DNA from: Polynucleobacter brandtiae
Lineage (GTDB): Bacteria > Pseudomonadota > Gammaproteobacteria > Burkholderiales > Burkholderiaceae
NCBI RefSeq assembly: GCF_002797575.1
Contig: NZ_PGTX01000001.1
Span: 558,001-622,000 of the forward strand
Reading direction: 5' to 3'
DNA: 64,000 nucleotides
Shown here: positions 9,185 to 18,536 of the stretch, one piece after another
Layout: the number at the start of each line of letters is the position of its first letter
How positions within the stretch are numbered: position 1 is the stretch's first letter
Notes under the pieces: model-generated
Told to the model about the DNA's origin: nothing
The model's database searches: none
What the model saw: the letters and a program-made list of their open reading frames with translations, nothing else
Translations under genes and position numbers: made by a program

Positions 9185-10633
9185 CTATTTTGGCTTAACC
9201 GGGATGATTAAGGTGCTATCAGCTCGTCGCACAAAAACAGGTACGGTTTTATTGACGTCCAAACCCTTTAATAGAGCCTCAAATTGCTTAACCCCCGTGA
9301 TGTCGGTATCTGCAATTCGAATAATCACGTCACCGGGACGGACCCCTCCCCGAACTAGGGGGCCTTCACCTAGGCCAGTGACCTCTACGCCGCCACGAAT
9401 ATTGAGCTCTCGCCTCTTTCCGTCAGATGGCTCTGCTACCGCCACCCCAAGGGTACCAACATTGCCAGTGCCGGAATTTGAGCTATCCGCCTTCTTAAGA
9501 GGGCTTTGACCAGCATCCATATCAATGACGCTCACCATTAAGTCCTTCGAAGCCCCTTTGCGCCAAACCTGTACCGCCGCACTGGTGCCAGGCTTTGTCT
9601 CTCCGACAGTTCTGGGTAAATCAGTGGACTTAGCAATATCACGCCCATTAAAACTAAGAATGACATCACCCGATTCAATGCCACCAGCAGCAGCCGGGCC
9701 GCCTGGCTCGACATTGCGGACATAGGCCCCACGAGGTTTACCTAGGCCCAAGCTTTCTGCGATTTCTTTCGTCATTTCACCTAAAGCCACACCGATGCGG
9801 CCACGAGTCATTTTTCCGTTGGAGCGCAACTGATCTGCAACCCGCATTGCCTCATCAATCGGAATCGCAAAAGATATGCCCATATAGCCACCGGAGCGGC
9901 TAAAAATTTGAGAATTAATACCGATCACTTGACCAGCAGTATTAATTAAAGGGCCGCCTGAATTACCCGGGTTCACGGCAACGTCAGTCTGAATAAATGG
10001 CAAGTAATCGCCTGTATCACGGCTCTTAGCCGACACAATGCCAGCAGTCACGGTATTTTCAAGCCCAAATGGAGATCCAATGGCTAGAACCCACTCTCCC
10101 ACTCGCACCCTTGAAGAGTCACCTAAAGGTAATCTAGGTAAATCGCGAGCATCAATCTTGAGAACAGCTACGTCAGTGCGCTTATCCATCCCCAATAATT
10201 TGGCCTTAAATTCACGTTTATCAGTTAAGGTGACATAAATAGTATTGGCGCCCTCAACAACATGGGCATTGGTCAGAACTAACCCATTAGAGTCGATAAT
10301 AAAGCCAGACCCAACGCCGCGATCAGACTCTTGTGGCTTGCCAGGGTTGGGCTGTGCTTGCTTCGGTCCCCCTGGTAACCCCGGAATAGGCACACCAAAG
10401 AAGCGACGGAAGAATTCCGCTTGATCTTCAGGCATTCCCGGAATACCACCCTGTGATTGCTGGGCAGCCACCTTTTCTGTCACGCGAATATTCACCACTG
10501 CAGGGCTAGCTCGCTCAACGAGATCAGCGAAATCGGGTACAGAGACCCTCGACACCTGCGCGAAGGAGGAGGAAACCATGGGGATTTGCCCAAAGCTGAC
10601 GATAACTAAGAGCGCAATTAAGTACTTTTTCAT
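9185..10633 (-). CDS. mucD: Periplasmic serine endoprotease, DegP/MucD family
   Basis: This is a Do-type (S1C) protease and chaperone that degrades misfolded periplasmic proteins. The 482-residue protein has a signal peptide (about residues 1-25, ending SSFAQ), a trypsin-like domain with His124 (NAHVV), Asp154 (RTDVAVLK) and Ser225 (GNSGGPL), and two PDZ domains (about residues 275-370 and 390-480). A proline/glycine-rich loop at residues 58-105 matches the LA loop of the family. Position beside lepA supports the MucD name. Unlike the common betaproteobacterial arrangement, rpoE, rseA and rseB are absent from the 70-nt gap to fabF. Confidence 0.94.
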   Translation of the reverse strand: MKKYLIALLVIVSFGQIPMVSSSFAQVSRVSVPDFADLVERASPAVVNIRVTEKVAAQQSQGGIPGMPEDQAEFFRRFFGVPIPGLPGGPKQAQPNPGKPQESDRGVGSGFIIDSNGLVLTNAHVVEGANTIYVTLTDKREFKAKLLGMDKRTDVAVLKIDARDLPRLPLGDSSRVRVGEWVLAIGSPFGLENTVTAGIVSAKSRDTGDYLPFIQTDVAVNPGNSGGPLINTAGQVIGINSQIFSRSGGYMGISFAIPIDEAMRVADQLRSNGKMTRGRIGVALGEMTKEIAESLGLGKPRGAYVRNVEPGGPAAAGGIESGDVILSFNGRDIAKSTDLPRTVGETKPGTSAAVQVWRKGASKDLMVSVIDMDAGQSPLKKADSSNSGTGNVGTLGVAVAEPSDGKRRELNIRGGVEVTGLGEGPLVRGGVRPGDVIIRIADTDITGVKQFEALLKGLDVNKTVPVFVRRADSTLIIPVKPK

Positions 10634-10703
10634 AATGCAATAGGCCTACTTGGTAAAAACCAGTAATGAATCAATGTATTAAGGAGACAACCTAAAGTAG
10701 ATA

Positions 10704-11951
10704 TTAGGTCAATTTGCCGAAAATCAAGGTGCCGTTAGTACCCCCAAAGCCAAAGTTGTTTTTAACGGCATGTTCAATTTTCACGTCACGAGCGGTGTTG
10801 GCGCAGTAGTCCAAATCACATTCGGGATCTTGATTGAAAATATTAATCGTTGGTGGGGATTTCTGATGATGCAAAGCTAAGATCGTAAATACAGACTCCA
10901 ACCCACCTGCGCCGCCCAAAAGGTGACCGGTCATAGATTTTGTAGAGTTGATCAAGACCTTCTTGGCATGATCACCAAGGGCCGCCTTGATAGCACCAGT
11001 CTCATTTTTATCACCCAGTGGAGTTGATGTACCGTGGGCATTGATATATTGAATTTGATCTGAATTCAGGCTTGCATCACGCATTGCGTTAACCATGCAA
11101 CGACGTGGGCCATCCATATTAGGGGCAGTCATATGGTATGCATCACCACTCATACCAAACCCTAAAAGCTCACAGTAAATTTTAGCACCGCGTGCTTTGG
11201 CATGCTCATACTCTTCAATAACCAGGACGCCAGCACCTTCACCCAAGACAAAACCATCACGGTCTTTATCCCAAGGGCGTGATGCAGTTGCTGGGTCATC
11301 GTTGCGAGTAGACAAGGCGCGAGCCGAGGCAAAGCCGCCAACACCCAAAGCAGAAATAGTAGATTCAGCGCCACCAGCAACCATGACATCGGCGTCACCG
11401 TATTGAATCAAGCGTGCTGCCAAACCAATGCTATGTAAACCTGTTGTGCAGGCAGTGACTGCCGCTACATTTGGGCCTTTAAGCCCAAATAAAATGCTTA
11501 AGTGCCCAGAAATCATATTAATAATGGATCCAGGCACAAAGAACGGGGAAATACGGCGAGGACCACGTGCCAACAATTCAGCACCCGTCGCTTCAATCAT
11601 TGGCAGACCGCCAATACCGGAGCCAACCATGACGCCAATACGTTCTGCATTTTCTTCTGTGACCACGATCCCACTATCACGGATAGCTTGTGCGCCAGCG
11701 GCGATACCAAAATGAATAAACGTGTCCATGTGCCGCGCTTCCTTAGCGGACACATACTCCTCAACATTAAAGTCTTTAACTTCGCCAGCGAAATGCACGC
11801 TCAGCGGTGTATGGTCAAACTTAGTAATGGTAGCAATGCCCGACTTGCCCGCAAGGACATTGGACCAAGCTACATCAACAGAGTTACCAACTGGAGAAAT
11901 CAGACCTAAACCGGTAACAACTACCCGGCGTCGGCCATTTGATGCTGACAC
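10704..11951 (-). CDS. fabF: Beta-ketoacyl-ACP synthase II
   Basis: FabF elongates acyl-ACP by condensation with malonyl-ACP and is important for unsaturated fatty-acid elongation. The 415-residue protein has the thiolase fold with Cys168 in [11 protein letters not shown], one histidine in [11 protein letters not shown] and the second in the NNFGFGGTN region, plus [13 protein letters not shown]. The open frame starts at a GTG ([15 protein letters not shown]); no ATG is available before the core. It follows acpP by 28 nt, as in most Proteobacteria. Confidence 0.96.
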   Translation of the reverse strand: MSASNGRRRVVVTGLGLISPVGNSVDVAWSNVLAGKSGIATITKFDHTPLSVHFAGEVKDFNVEEYVSAKEARHMDTFIHFGIAAGAQAIRDSGIVVTEENAERIGVMVGSGIGGLPMIEATGAELLARGPRRISPFFVPGSIINMISGHLSILFGLKGPNVAAVTACTTGLHSIGLAARLIQYGDADVMVAGGAESTISALGVGGFASARALSTRNDDPATASRPWDKDRDGFVLGEGAGVLVIEEYEHAKARGAKIYCELLGFGMSGDAYHMTAPNMDGPRRCMVNAMRDASLNSDQIQYINAHGTSTPLGDKNETGAIKAALGDHAKKVLINSTKSMTGHLLGGAGGLESVFTILALHHQKSPPTINIFNQDPECDLDYCANTARDVKIEHAVKNNFGFGGTNGTLIFGKLT

Positions 11952-11979
11952 AGTATTTGCTTTGAACTAAGCTAGGGAA

Positions 11980-12219
11980 TTAACCCTGAGCTTTGGATTG
12001 AGCGAAGTCTATAGCGAGCTGAACTGTAGTGATCTTCTCAGCCTCTTCGTCCGGAATCTCAATACCAAATTCATCCTCTAAAGCCATTACGAGCTCAACA
12101 GTGTCAAGAGAGTCTGCACCCAGGTCATTCACAAAAGAAGATTCATTCTTGATGTCTCCTTCAGCGACGCCCAATTGCTCAGCGACGATCTTCTTAACGC
12201 GTTGTTCGATGTTATCCAT
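11980..12219 (-). CDS. acpP: Acyl carrier protein
   Basis: ACP carries growing acyl chains on a phosphopantetheine arm attached to Ser37 of the [19 protein letters not shown] motif; AcpS encoded about 9 kb downstream would attach it. The protein has 79 residues and is strongly acidic. The ATG at 12219 is preceded by a strong GGGGGA ribosome-binding site six bases upstream, so the slightly longer TTG start at 12231, which lies inside that site, is rejected. It sits between fabG and fabF in the standard fab order. Confidence 0.97.
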   Translation of the reverse strand: MDNIEQRVKKIVAEQLGVAEGDIKNESSFVNDLGADSLDTVELVMALEDEFGIEIPDEEAEKITTVQLAIDFAQSKAQG

Positions 12220-12257
12220 TAAATCCCCCAAGGGTTGTAAAAAAATGATGAAGGAAT

Positions 12258-12286
12258 TTTATCAGCTTGGCGAGCTAAATTAGCAA
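12258..12286 (-). promoter_or_regulatory. Candidate acpP promoter with overlapping dyad
   Basis: On the minus strand TTGCTA and GATAAA are separated by 17 bases, about 40 nt before the acpP start. An 11-base dyad, GCTAAATTAGC (12274-12284), overlaps the -35 box and spacer and could be an operator or chance. Each hexamer matches the sigma-70 consensus at four of six positions, so support is modest. Confidence 0.35.
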
Positions 12287-12320
12287 ATCCGCCAAAAAAT
12301 GACCAAATCTCTAGTTATAT

Positions 12321-13064
12321 TTAGGCTAAATAAAGGCCGCCATTGACATGCAAGGTATTACCAGTGATGTATCCCGCAGCTGGAGAGGCCAAAAATGCCA
12401 CTGCCTGAGCCACATCCTCGGGGCTGCCAAGGCGCGCTAAAGGGATATTGGCCTTCAGGGCATTTTGCTGCTCCTCACTCAAAGCACGCGTCATATCAGT
12501 GTCAATGAACCCTGGGGCTACGCAATTAACCGTGATATTGCGGCTACCGATTTCGCGAGCTAAAGCACGAGTCATACCAGAAACACCTGCTTTGGCAGCG
12601 GCATAATTCGCCTGCCCAGGATTACCCATATGACCAACAATCGAGGTGATGTTAATAATGCGACCCGTACGCGCCTTCATCATCGGCCGCATCACTGCTT
12701 GGGACAAACGAAACACAGCGCTTAAGTTGGTATCAATGACATCGGTCCACTCTTCGGCCTTCATTCGCATAGCCAATTGATCACGAGTAATGCCCGCGTT
12801 ATTGACCAAAATACCAATTCCACCAAAATCCTTCACGATCAAATCAATGATGGCTTCACATGCCTTTGGATCCGTAACATTCAATACTTCGCCCCGGCCA
12901 CCGCTCGCTTGTAAACGGGCGTTGATCGCTTTAGCCCCATCCTCCGAGGTGGCTGTACCAATCACTTTAGCACCGCATTTCACAAGCTCATCTGCAATCG
13001 CCTGACCAATACCACGCGATGCGCCAGTTACTAGTGCAATTTGTCCGCTTAAATCGAGATTCAT
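12321..13064 (-). CDS. fabG: 3-oxoacyl-ACP reductase FabG
   Basis: FabG reduces 3-oxoacyl-ACP with NADPH in each cycle of fatty-acid synthesis. It is a 247-residue short-chain dehydrogenase/reductase with the cofactor motif TGASRGIGQ, NNAG, the catalytic serine in NITSIVGHMG and the YAAAK tyrosine/lysine pair. It ends with the canonical GNTLHVNGGLYL. It lies 27 nt after fabD and about 100 nt before acpP. Confidence 0.97.
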   Translation of the reverse strand: MNLDLSGQIALVTGASRGIGQAIADELVKCGAKVIGTATSEDGAKAINARLQASGGRGEVLNVTDPKACEAIIDLIVKDFGGIGILVNNAGITRDQLAMRMKAEEWTDVIDTNLSAVFRLSQAVMRPMMKARTGRIINITSIVGHMGNPGQANYAAAKAGVSGMTRALAREIGSRNITVNCVAPGFIDTDMTRALSEEQQNALKANIPLARLGSPEDVAQAVAFLASPAAGYITGNTLHVNGGLYLA

Positions 13065-13091
13065 TTTTTGTCTTTCGTTCTTACTGAATGA

Positions 13092-14027
13092 TTATTTCAC
13101 TGCTGCTAGCGCATCATTGAGGCTAGTCTCATCAAACATTGGTATACCGATAGCCTTGTCATTAATACGCTTAGTTAAGCCTGCCAGTACTTTGCCAGGT
13201 CCACATTCCATCACTTGAGTCACGCCCTGCTGCACCATCGCATTAATCGTTTCATGCCATCTCACCGGCATCGCAGCTTGGCGCACCAAGGCATCCTTGA
13301 TAGCATTAACATCCTGCAACGTTTGCACATCCACATTATTGATAACTGAAATGGTAGGCGCCTTAAACTCAACATTGGCCAGATAGGCTTTGAGCTTTTC
13401 AGAGGCTGGCTGCAATAAAGATGAATGAAAAGGGGCTGAGACAGGCAAGGGCAGCGCACGCTTTGCACCGGCTGCTTTTAATAACTCACAAGCCTTGGCA
13501 AGCGCATCACTACCGCCAGCGATTACTACCTGCCCTGGCGCATTAAAGTTTACCGCCTCAACTACTCCGCCAGAGAGCGCCGCCGCTTCTGCGCAAAGAG
13601 TGCTCACGATGGCATCATCTAGGCCCAGAATTGCGGCCATACCGCCTGTACCCACTGGCACTGCCGACTGCATAGCTTCAGCACGAAAGCGCACTAAAGG
13701 TACGGCATCTTTAAACGAAATAACACCAGCTGCAACCAAAGCGGAGTATTCACCGAGGCTATGCCCTGCGACTATTTTAGGGATCGCGCCACCAGCGGCC
13801 AACCAAGCACGATAAAACGCAATTGCTGCCGTGAGCATGACGGGCTGTGTATTGGTAGTTAAAGCCAAGGTTTCTGCCGGACCTTCCGCAATCATCTTTG
13901 CAATATCTTCACCCAAAGCTTCAGAGGCTTCTTGTAGGGTGGCACGCACTTCAGGACGGCCAGAGATTGAATTGAGCATTCCAACAGCTTGGGAGCCTTG
14001 GCCTGGAAATACAAAAGCAAATGTCAT
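13092..14027 (-). CDS. fabD: Malonyl-CoA:ACP transacylase
   Basis: FabD moves malonyl groups from CoA to ACP to supply chain elongation. The 311-residue protein begins MTFAFVFPGQGSQ and has the GHSLGEYSAL nucleophile elbow with Ser90 and the histidine in PVSAPFHSSLL. I chose the ATG at 14027; the open frame extends to a TTG at 14042, which would add five unrelated residues. It lies 59 nt after fabH. Confidence 0.96.
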   Translation of the reverse strand: MTFAFVFPGQGSQAVGMLNSISGRPEVRATLQEASEALGEDIAKMIAEGPAETLALTTNTQPVMLTAAIAFYRAWLAAGGAIPKIVAGHSLGEYSALVAAGVISFKDAVPLVRFRAEAMQSAVPVGTGGMAAILGLDDAIVSTLCAEAAALSGGVVEAVNFNAPGQVVIAGGSDALAKACELLKAAGAKRALPLPVSAPFHSSLLQPASEKLKAYLANVEFKAPTISVINNVDVQTLQDVNAIKDALVRQAAMPVRWHETINAMVQQGVTQVMECGPGKVLAGLTKRINDKAIGIPMFDETSLNDALAAVK

Positions 14028-14086
14028 GGGATCAGTCGCCAAGTTTTATGAGTAGTTATGTAAATAAATAAATCGAACGAAGCTCT

Positions 14087-15073
14087 TTAATACTTAACGG
14101 CTACGGCGCCCCAAGCAAAGCCACCGCCAACACCCTCTAATAAAAGATGTTGACCGCGCTGAATTTGCCCAGACCGAATACCTGCATCCAGAGCAAGCGG
14201 AATAGAGGCGGCCGAAGTGTTGCCATGCTCATGCACCGTCACAATGACCTTATCCATAGACATGTTCATCTTGCGAGCCGTACTCTCCATAATCCGGATA
14301 TTAGCTTGATGCGGTACTAACCAATCAATCTGCTCTGGCTTGAGATTCGCTTTTTCAAGAACCTCATGGGCAACTTGCTCAAGCACCTTCACTGCCAACT
14401 TAAATACTGCGGGCCCATCCATTGTCATAAAAGGAGAGCCGTGCACTTGACCGTGACCAGCACGACCAGGAACACACAAAATATCTCGCTGGGAACCATC
14501 CGCATGTAGAGCAGTGGCCAATATTCCAGGCTCAGTAGAAGCTTCCAAGACTACGGCGCCAGCACCATCCCCAAATAAAACTGAAGTAGTACGATCCTCG
14601 AAATTCAGAATACGAGAAAATGTTTCCGCACCAAGTACCAATACTTTTTTATAGCTACCGGTACGAATAAATGCATCTGCAATTGCTAGCGCATAAGTAA
14701 AACCAGCGCAGACAGCCTGCACATCAAAAGCTGCGCAATAATTGTGAGCGGCTAATTTATCTTGGACAACACAAGCGGTGCTCGGAAATCCACCCAAATG
14801 ATCCGGAGTCGAGGTTGCCAGGATAATGAGATCAAGATCTGCAGAGGTGCAGCCTGCACTCATCAACGCTGCTTCCGCCGCCTTCACCGCTAAATCACTA
14901 GTGAGTTGATTGTCAGCTGCAAAGTGGCGAGCAGCGATACCACTGCGAGTCATAATCCACTCATCGCTCGTTTCAATACCAATCTTTGCTAGGCGCTCGA
15001 CAAGGTCTTGGTTGCTCACCCGTTGCTCAGGAAGATAGCTTCCTGTTCCCGCTACTCGTGAATAGGTATTCAT
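14087..15073 (-). CDS. fabH: Beta-ketoacyl-ACP synthase III
   Basis: FabH starts fatty-acid synthesis by condensing acetyl-CoA with malonyl-ACP. The 328-residue protein has the catalytic triad Cys122 ([10 protein letters not shown]), His (VPHQANIRI) and Asn (HGNTSAAS) and ends with [12 protein letters not shown]. Its start overlaps the plsX stop by 4 nt (ATGA), indicating translational coupling. Confidence 0.97.
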   Translation of the reverse strand: MNTYSRVAGTGSYLPEQRVSNQDLVERLAKIGIETSDEWIMTRSGIAARHFAADNQLTSDLAVKAAEAALMSAGCTSADLDLIILATSTPDHLGGFPSTACVVQDKLAAHNYCAAFDVQAVCAGFTYALAIADAFIRTGSYKKVLVLGAETFSRILNFEDRTTSVLFGDGAGAVVLEASTEPGILATALHADGSQRDILCVPGRAGHGQVHGSPFMTMDGPAVFKLAVKVLEQVAHEVLEKANLKPEQIDWLVPHQANIRIMESTARKMNMSMDKVIVTVHEHGNTSAASIPLALDAGIRSGQIQRGQHLLLEGVGGGFAWGAVAVKY

Positions 15074-16083
15074 AACAATCTATCCGTAACAAAAGCCTGC
15101 GCAATTCGCTCGACCATACGATTTTTTGCCGCTTCATAGGCGCGGTCCAGAGCAAAACCAAAACTAATCCGATCTGCGGAGCCATGACTTTTGATAACAC
15201 AACCCCGCAACCCCAATAGTACCGCCCCGTTGTAGCGCCGATGATCTACTCGTTTGCGCACACGCAGCAAAGGCACCATGGCAAAGACAGCCATCAGCTT
15301 AGTAAGCCAAGATCGATTAAATTCACTTTTAATCAAACCGCTCATCATCCTTGCCAGACCCTCGCTCGCCTTAAGCACAGCGTTACCCACAAAGCCATCA
15401 CACACTACGATATCTGTGGTGCCCTTAAAAACATCATCGCCTTCAACATTGCCATAAAAGTTTAAGCTGCTTGCGCGAAGAAGTTCCCCTGTCCGCTTCA
15501 CAACCTCGTTACCCTTAATCAACTCTTCCCCGATATTCAAAAGGCCAATGGAAGGGTTTTGCTTACCCTCCACCACTTGCACCATCACGTTAGCCATTTG
15601 CGCAAATTGCACTAAATGCATTGGCTCACAATCGGCATTGGCACCAAGGTCAAGCATGGTAGTGCCCAAACCTTTTTCATTGGGGATCGCAGCAGCAATG
15701 GCTGGGCGATCAACGCCATCTAATGTTTTGAGAATATAACGAGAAATCGCCATCAAGGCGCCGGTATTTCCAGAGGAAATGATGGCATCAGCCACGCCGT
15801 TCTTCACTTGCTGTATGGCCACGCGCATTGAGGAGTCTTTTTTGCGGCGTAAGGCTATCTCAATCGAGTCATCCATTAAGACGACTTCGCTAGCGGCAAC
15901 AATATGAATACGCTCGGTGGGCGCTTTGGGAAATCGATCTAGGGCTTGCCTGATCAAATCAGCATCACCTACTAAGGTGATGTTTACATCAGCATGTTTT
16001 TCCAGAAAATCACAACAGGCTGGGACGGTCACAATCAAACCATGATCTCCGCCCATAGCATCGATGGCAAGTGTGACACTCAT
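15070..16083 (-). CDS. plsX: Phosphate acyltransferase PlsX
   Basis: PlsX makes acyl-phosphate from acyl-ACP, the substrate of PlsY for the first acylation of glycerol-3-phosphate. The 337-residue protein starts with [11 protein letters not shown] and has the conserved [10 protein letters not shown] and [11 protein letters not shown] segments. It is encoded between rpmF and fabH in the typical rpmF-plsX-fabH order and overlaps fabH by 4 nt. An attenuator-like terminator lies between it and rpmF. Confidence 0.96.
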   Translation of the reverse strand: MSVTLAIDAMGGDHGLIVTVPACCDFLEKHADVNITLVGDADLIRQALDRFPKAPTERIHIVAASEVVLMDDSIEIALRRKKDSSMRVAIQQVKNGVADAIISSGNTGALMAISRYILKTLDGVDRPAIAAAIPNEKGLGTTMLDLGANADCEPMHLVQFAQMANVMVQVVEGKQNPSIGLLNIGEELIKGNEVVKRTGELLRASSLNFYGNVEGDDVFKGTTDIVVCDGFVGNAVLKASEGLARMMSGLIKSEFNRSWLTKLMAVFAMVPLLRVRKRVDHRRYNGAVLLGLRGCVIKSHGSADRISFGFALDRAYEAAKNRMVERIAQAFVTDRLL

Positions 16084-16112
16084 AAAATCGTGGATTGAAA
16101 CAATTGATTTGT

Positions 16113-16146
16113 TTAAGAAAAAAGCGGCTTTAAATGGAGCCGCTTC
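16113..16146 (-). terminator. Terminator or attenuator between rpmF and plsX
   Basis: On the minus strand the stem AAGCGGCT/AGCCGCTT with an 8-nt loop is followed by a run of six T. It lies 20 nt downstream of rpmF and 30 nt before plsX, so it probably reduces transcription from the ribosomal gene into the fab genes instead of fully stopping it. Confidence 0.75.
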
Positions 16147-16165
16147 TATCTTTTAGACTAAAAAA

Positions 16166-16345
16166 TTAGTCGTTTTTTGTTTTCACTACTTTACGGCCAC
16201 GGTAGTAACCATTAGGTGAGATGTGATGGCGTAAGTGTGCCTCACCTGTTGTGGCCTCAACAGCCGTAGCAGGTGCGGTCAAAAAGTCGTGTGCACGGTG
16301 CATGCCACGTTTGGATGGGGATTTTTTATTCTGTTGGACGGCCAT
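16166..16345 (-). CDS. rpmF: 50S ribosomal protein L32
   Basis: L32 is a small protein of the large ribosomal subunit. The 59-residue product reads [20 protein letters not shown] at its start and ends [13 protein letters not shown]; this is the zinc-free form, with no CxxC pairs. An AGGAG ribosome-binding site lies seven bases before the ATG. It lies between yceD and plsX, the usual order. Confidence 0.97.
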   Translation of the reverse strand: MAVQQNKKSPSKRGMHRAHDFLTAPATAVEATTGEAHLRHHISPNGYYRGRKVVKTKND

Positions 16346-16446
16346 ATTGAACTCCTAAGCAAGCCGATATTCTAGCATGGAAATTTCAATCAATCTATGA
16401 TTTTCACTACTTAAAGTCTGTAACTACCGCACCAAAAAATGCCCCT

Positions 16447-17028
16447 TTAAGAATTTTTCTTCATATTTTTCAATATGTTAAAAGGATTTTCTTGTTTCCC
16501 AGGCTTACTCGACTCCTCACCAGAATCCCCAAAAGAAGAGGCATGCGCCTTACAGGCACTATCCGTATGAATAGGGATTAAAGGCAGGGAAAGGAGTATC
16601 TCGTCCTCCAAAAGCTCCAAAAGGTCAAAATGCTGGCTGGCCACTAATGGCTCTTGTTGATCGTCCTCCATGGAAAAGGCGTCTGCCTCCTCTTCCGAGG
16701 CCACCAAAACAAATTGGCGCGTTTCCAGCAAGTTCACAGCGCAATCTTGAAGGCAACGTTGGCAGATTAAATGAATTCGCCCTTTTAGGCCCAGCTTAAG
16801 TACTTGTGATCGCTGTGCAACTGCAGAATCTACAAAATGCGTACTGATATTCCAATTAAATCCATCCCCCGCCACAATAGAGGAGGCCTCATCAAGCAAA
16901 CGTGGCATTGTTAATATCTCTAAAAAACCAGCCCCCTTGTAAGTCACAGGAGCACAAAAATCTACCCTACGCAAAGCGCTCGGATCTGTAGATAGTTTAA
17001 CTTGAGGTGAAATTTGATTACGATTCAT
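16447..17028 (-). CDS. yceD: YceD family protein (DUF177), 23S rRNA accumulation factor
   Basis: YceD homologues are needed for normal 23S rRNA levels in bacteria and plants, but their molecular role is not settled. The 193-residue protein has the family cysteine motif HLICQRCLQDC (about residue 100) and a later DSACKAH cysteine, a possible metal site. It is upstream of rpmF, as in most Proteobacteria. Its ATG lies only 13 nt from the divergent Maf gene, so the promoters of the two must overlap the coding regions or each other. Confidence 0.88.
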   Translation of the reverse strand: MNRNQISPQVKLSTDPSALRRVDFCAPVTYKGAGFLEILTMPRLLDEASSIVAGDGFNWNISTHFVDSAVAQRSQVLKLGLKGRIHLICQRCLQDCAVNLLETRQFVLVASEEEADAFSMEDDQQEPLVASQHFDLLELLEDEILLSLPLIPIHTDSACKAHASSFGDSGEESSKPGKQENPFNILKNMKKNS

Positions 17029-17041
17029 AGTAAGAGTCTAA

Positions 17042-17656
17042 ATGATGGTCTTAATGAAAGCACCGGAAGTAATGAGTAATTCTGAAAAAAAATTGATATT
17101 GGCATCGACCTCAGCCTATCGATACCAACTTCTTGCGCGCCTTGGCATCCCTTTTACCGTAATAGCACCACAGGTTGATGAAACTCCATTGCCTCATGAA
17201 AGCACCACAGAACTGGCCTTAAGGCTTGCAATCGCAAAAGCTAAAGCGGTCAGCAAAGATCATCCTCAAGCTTGGGTTATTGGCTCTGATCAAGTGGCCG
17301 ATCTTTATGGGGCCGCAATCGGTAAGCCTGGAAACTTTGAGCGGGCGTTAGCTCAGCTGCAATTGATGCGGGGTGCTAATGTAACCTTTCATACGGCGCT
17401 TTGCCTCATGCATGGTGAATTAGAGACAAGCTTAAATGTCCCAACGGCAGTGAAATTCCGCAATTTGCCTGACCAAACCCTAGAGGCCTATTTAAGGGCA
17501 GAAGAACCCCATGATTGTGCCGGTAGCGCAAAATCAGAGGGGATGGGAATCGCTTTACTTGAATTCATCCGCAGCGATGATCCCACTGCGTTGATTGGCC
17601 TACCCCTCATTGCTTTAAGCGGCCTTCTTCGTGATGCTGGTTTTTCCATTCCATAA
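17042..17656 (+). CDS. yceF: Maf-family nucleotide pyrophosphatase (YceF type)
   Basis: Maf proteins hydrolyse nucleoside triphosphates; the YceF subgroup prefers 7-methyl-GTP. The 204-residue frame has LILASTSAYRYQLL, the APQVDETPL metal/substrate segment, GSDQVAD and GKPGNFERA, fitting YceF better than dTTP/UTP-specific YhdE. The first ATG has AAGAG at good spacing; an internal ATG at 17072 would give 194 residues, the E. coli length, so the start is uncertain. It is divergent from yceD, as often seen. Confidence 0.88.
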   Translation: MMVLMKAPEVMSNSEKKLILASTSAYRYQLLARLGIPFTVIAPQVDETPLPHESTTELALRLAIAKAKAVSKDHPQAWVIGSDQVADLYGAAIGKPGNFERALAQLQLMRGANVTFHTALCLMHGELETSLNVPTAVKFRNLPDQTLEAYLRAEEPHDCAGSAKSEGMGIALLEFIRSDDPTALIGLPLIALSGLLRDAGFSIP

Positions 17657-17688
17657 AATCATTGAATCAAAAAACAGGTAAAAAAATA

Positions 17689-18462
17689 ATGGGCATAAGC
17701 TTAGGTACTCTTTTTTTAATCCCCAATACTTTGGGAGAGCAAGCGCGAGTAGAGCAATTACCATGGGTACTTCCAAGCGAAACGATTAATCAAGCAGCCA
17801 AACTGACCCACTGGATTGTGGAAAATGCTAAAACTGCGCGGGCTTTTTTAAAGGCAGTAGACACGGTGTCACCACTTGCATGCCCAATTCAAGAAATGCA
17901 GATGAGTGAGTGGCGTGGAGTTGATCGTAATGCAAAATATGGTGATGCGATCAAGCCCATGGACTTATTAAAGCCCTTGATGGCTGGTAAGGATATGGGC
18001 TTGATGTCAGAAGCAGGAGTTCCAGGAGTCGCAGATCCTGGCGCTGAATTAGTTTTAGCAGCGCATAAGCTTGGCGCCAAAGTTAAGCCAATGATAGGTC
18101 CCAGCGCCATCCTATTAGGCTTAATGGCTAGCGGCTTAAATGGCCAACGCTTTGCATTCCAAGGCTACGTTCCTCACGATGCACAAGATCGCATTAACAA
18201 ACTCAAGCAGCTGGAAATTGAGTCAAGAAAATTACAGCAGACCCAAATTTGGATAGAGACGCCTTATCGCAACACGGCCATGCTAATGGCGTGCCTCAAT
18301 GCCTTGTCACCCCAAACACTACTCTGCCTTGGTATGGACCTGAGCCTCCCATCAGAGATGATTGCGACATTGTCGATTACTGATTGGCGCAGACGTTATC
18401 CCAATGAAGCAGCCTGTGCTTCCTTGCAAAACCGGCCAGCAGTATTTTTAATGCTGGCCTAA
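17689..18462 (+). CDS. RsmI-like SAM-dependent methyltransferase (tetrapyrrole methylase fold)
   Basis: The 257-residue protein has the two-domain fold of tetrapyrrole methylases and RsmI: GTLFLIPNTLGEQ at the start, LMSEAGVPGVADPGAELV, IGPSAILLGLMASG and FQGYVPHD. These match the RsmI regions that bind SAM, but the first motif and the middle of the N-terminal domain diverge from true RsmI, which methylates C1402 of 16S rRNA. The substrate is therefore unknown. I prefer the ATG at 17689 over a TTG at 17662. It follows the Maf gene by 32 nt and converges on the S49 peptidase gene. Confidence 0.8.
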   Translation: MGISLGTLFLIPNTLGEQARVEQLPWVLPSETINQAAKLTHWIVENAKTARAFLKAVDTVSPLACPIQEMQMSEWRGVDRNAKYGDAIKPMDLLKPLMAGKDMGLMSEAGVPGVADPGAELVLAAHKLGAKVKPMIGPSAILLGLMASGLNGQRFAFQGYVPHDAQDRINKLKQLEIESRKLQQTQIWIETPYRNTAMLMACLNALSPQTLLCLGMDLSLPSEMIATLSITDWRRRYPNEAACASLQNRPAVFLMLA

Positions 18463-18536
18463 TCGATTTGATCAGGCCATACCTGACTTAGCCCAACTGG
18501 GCTGAGCTCGGTTTATTTCAGTCCGTTATTTTTTTG

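Noticed and set aside
9117..9509. 130-codon frame opposite mucD
   Set aside because: It is antisense to the second PDZ domain of mucD and its Ser/Thr/Pro composition is what that reading gives.
11502..11909. 135-codon frame opposite fabF
   Set aside because: It lies fully inside fabF on the other strand and shows no recognisable domain; codon pattern fits the antisense of a conserved gene.
18490..18503. Short hairpin AGCCC/GGGCT between the RsmI-like gene and sppA
   Set aside because: Stem of five pairs and the T run is more than 20 nt away, so it is too weak to call a terminator.
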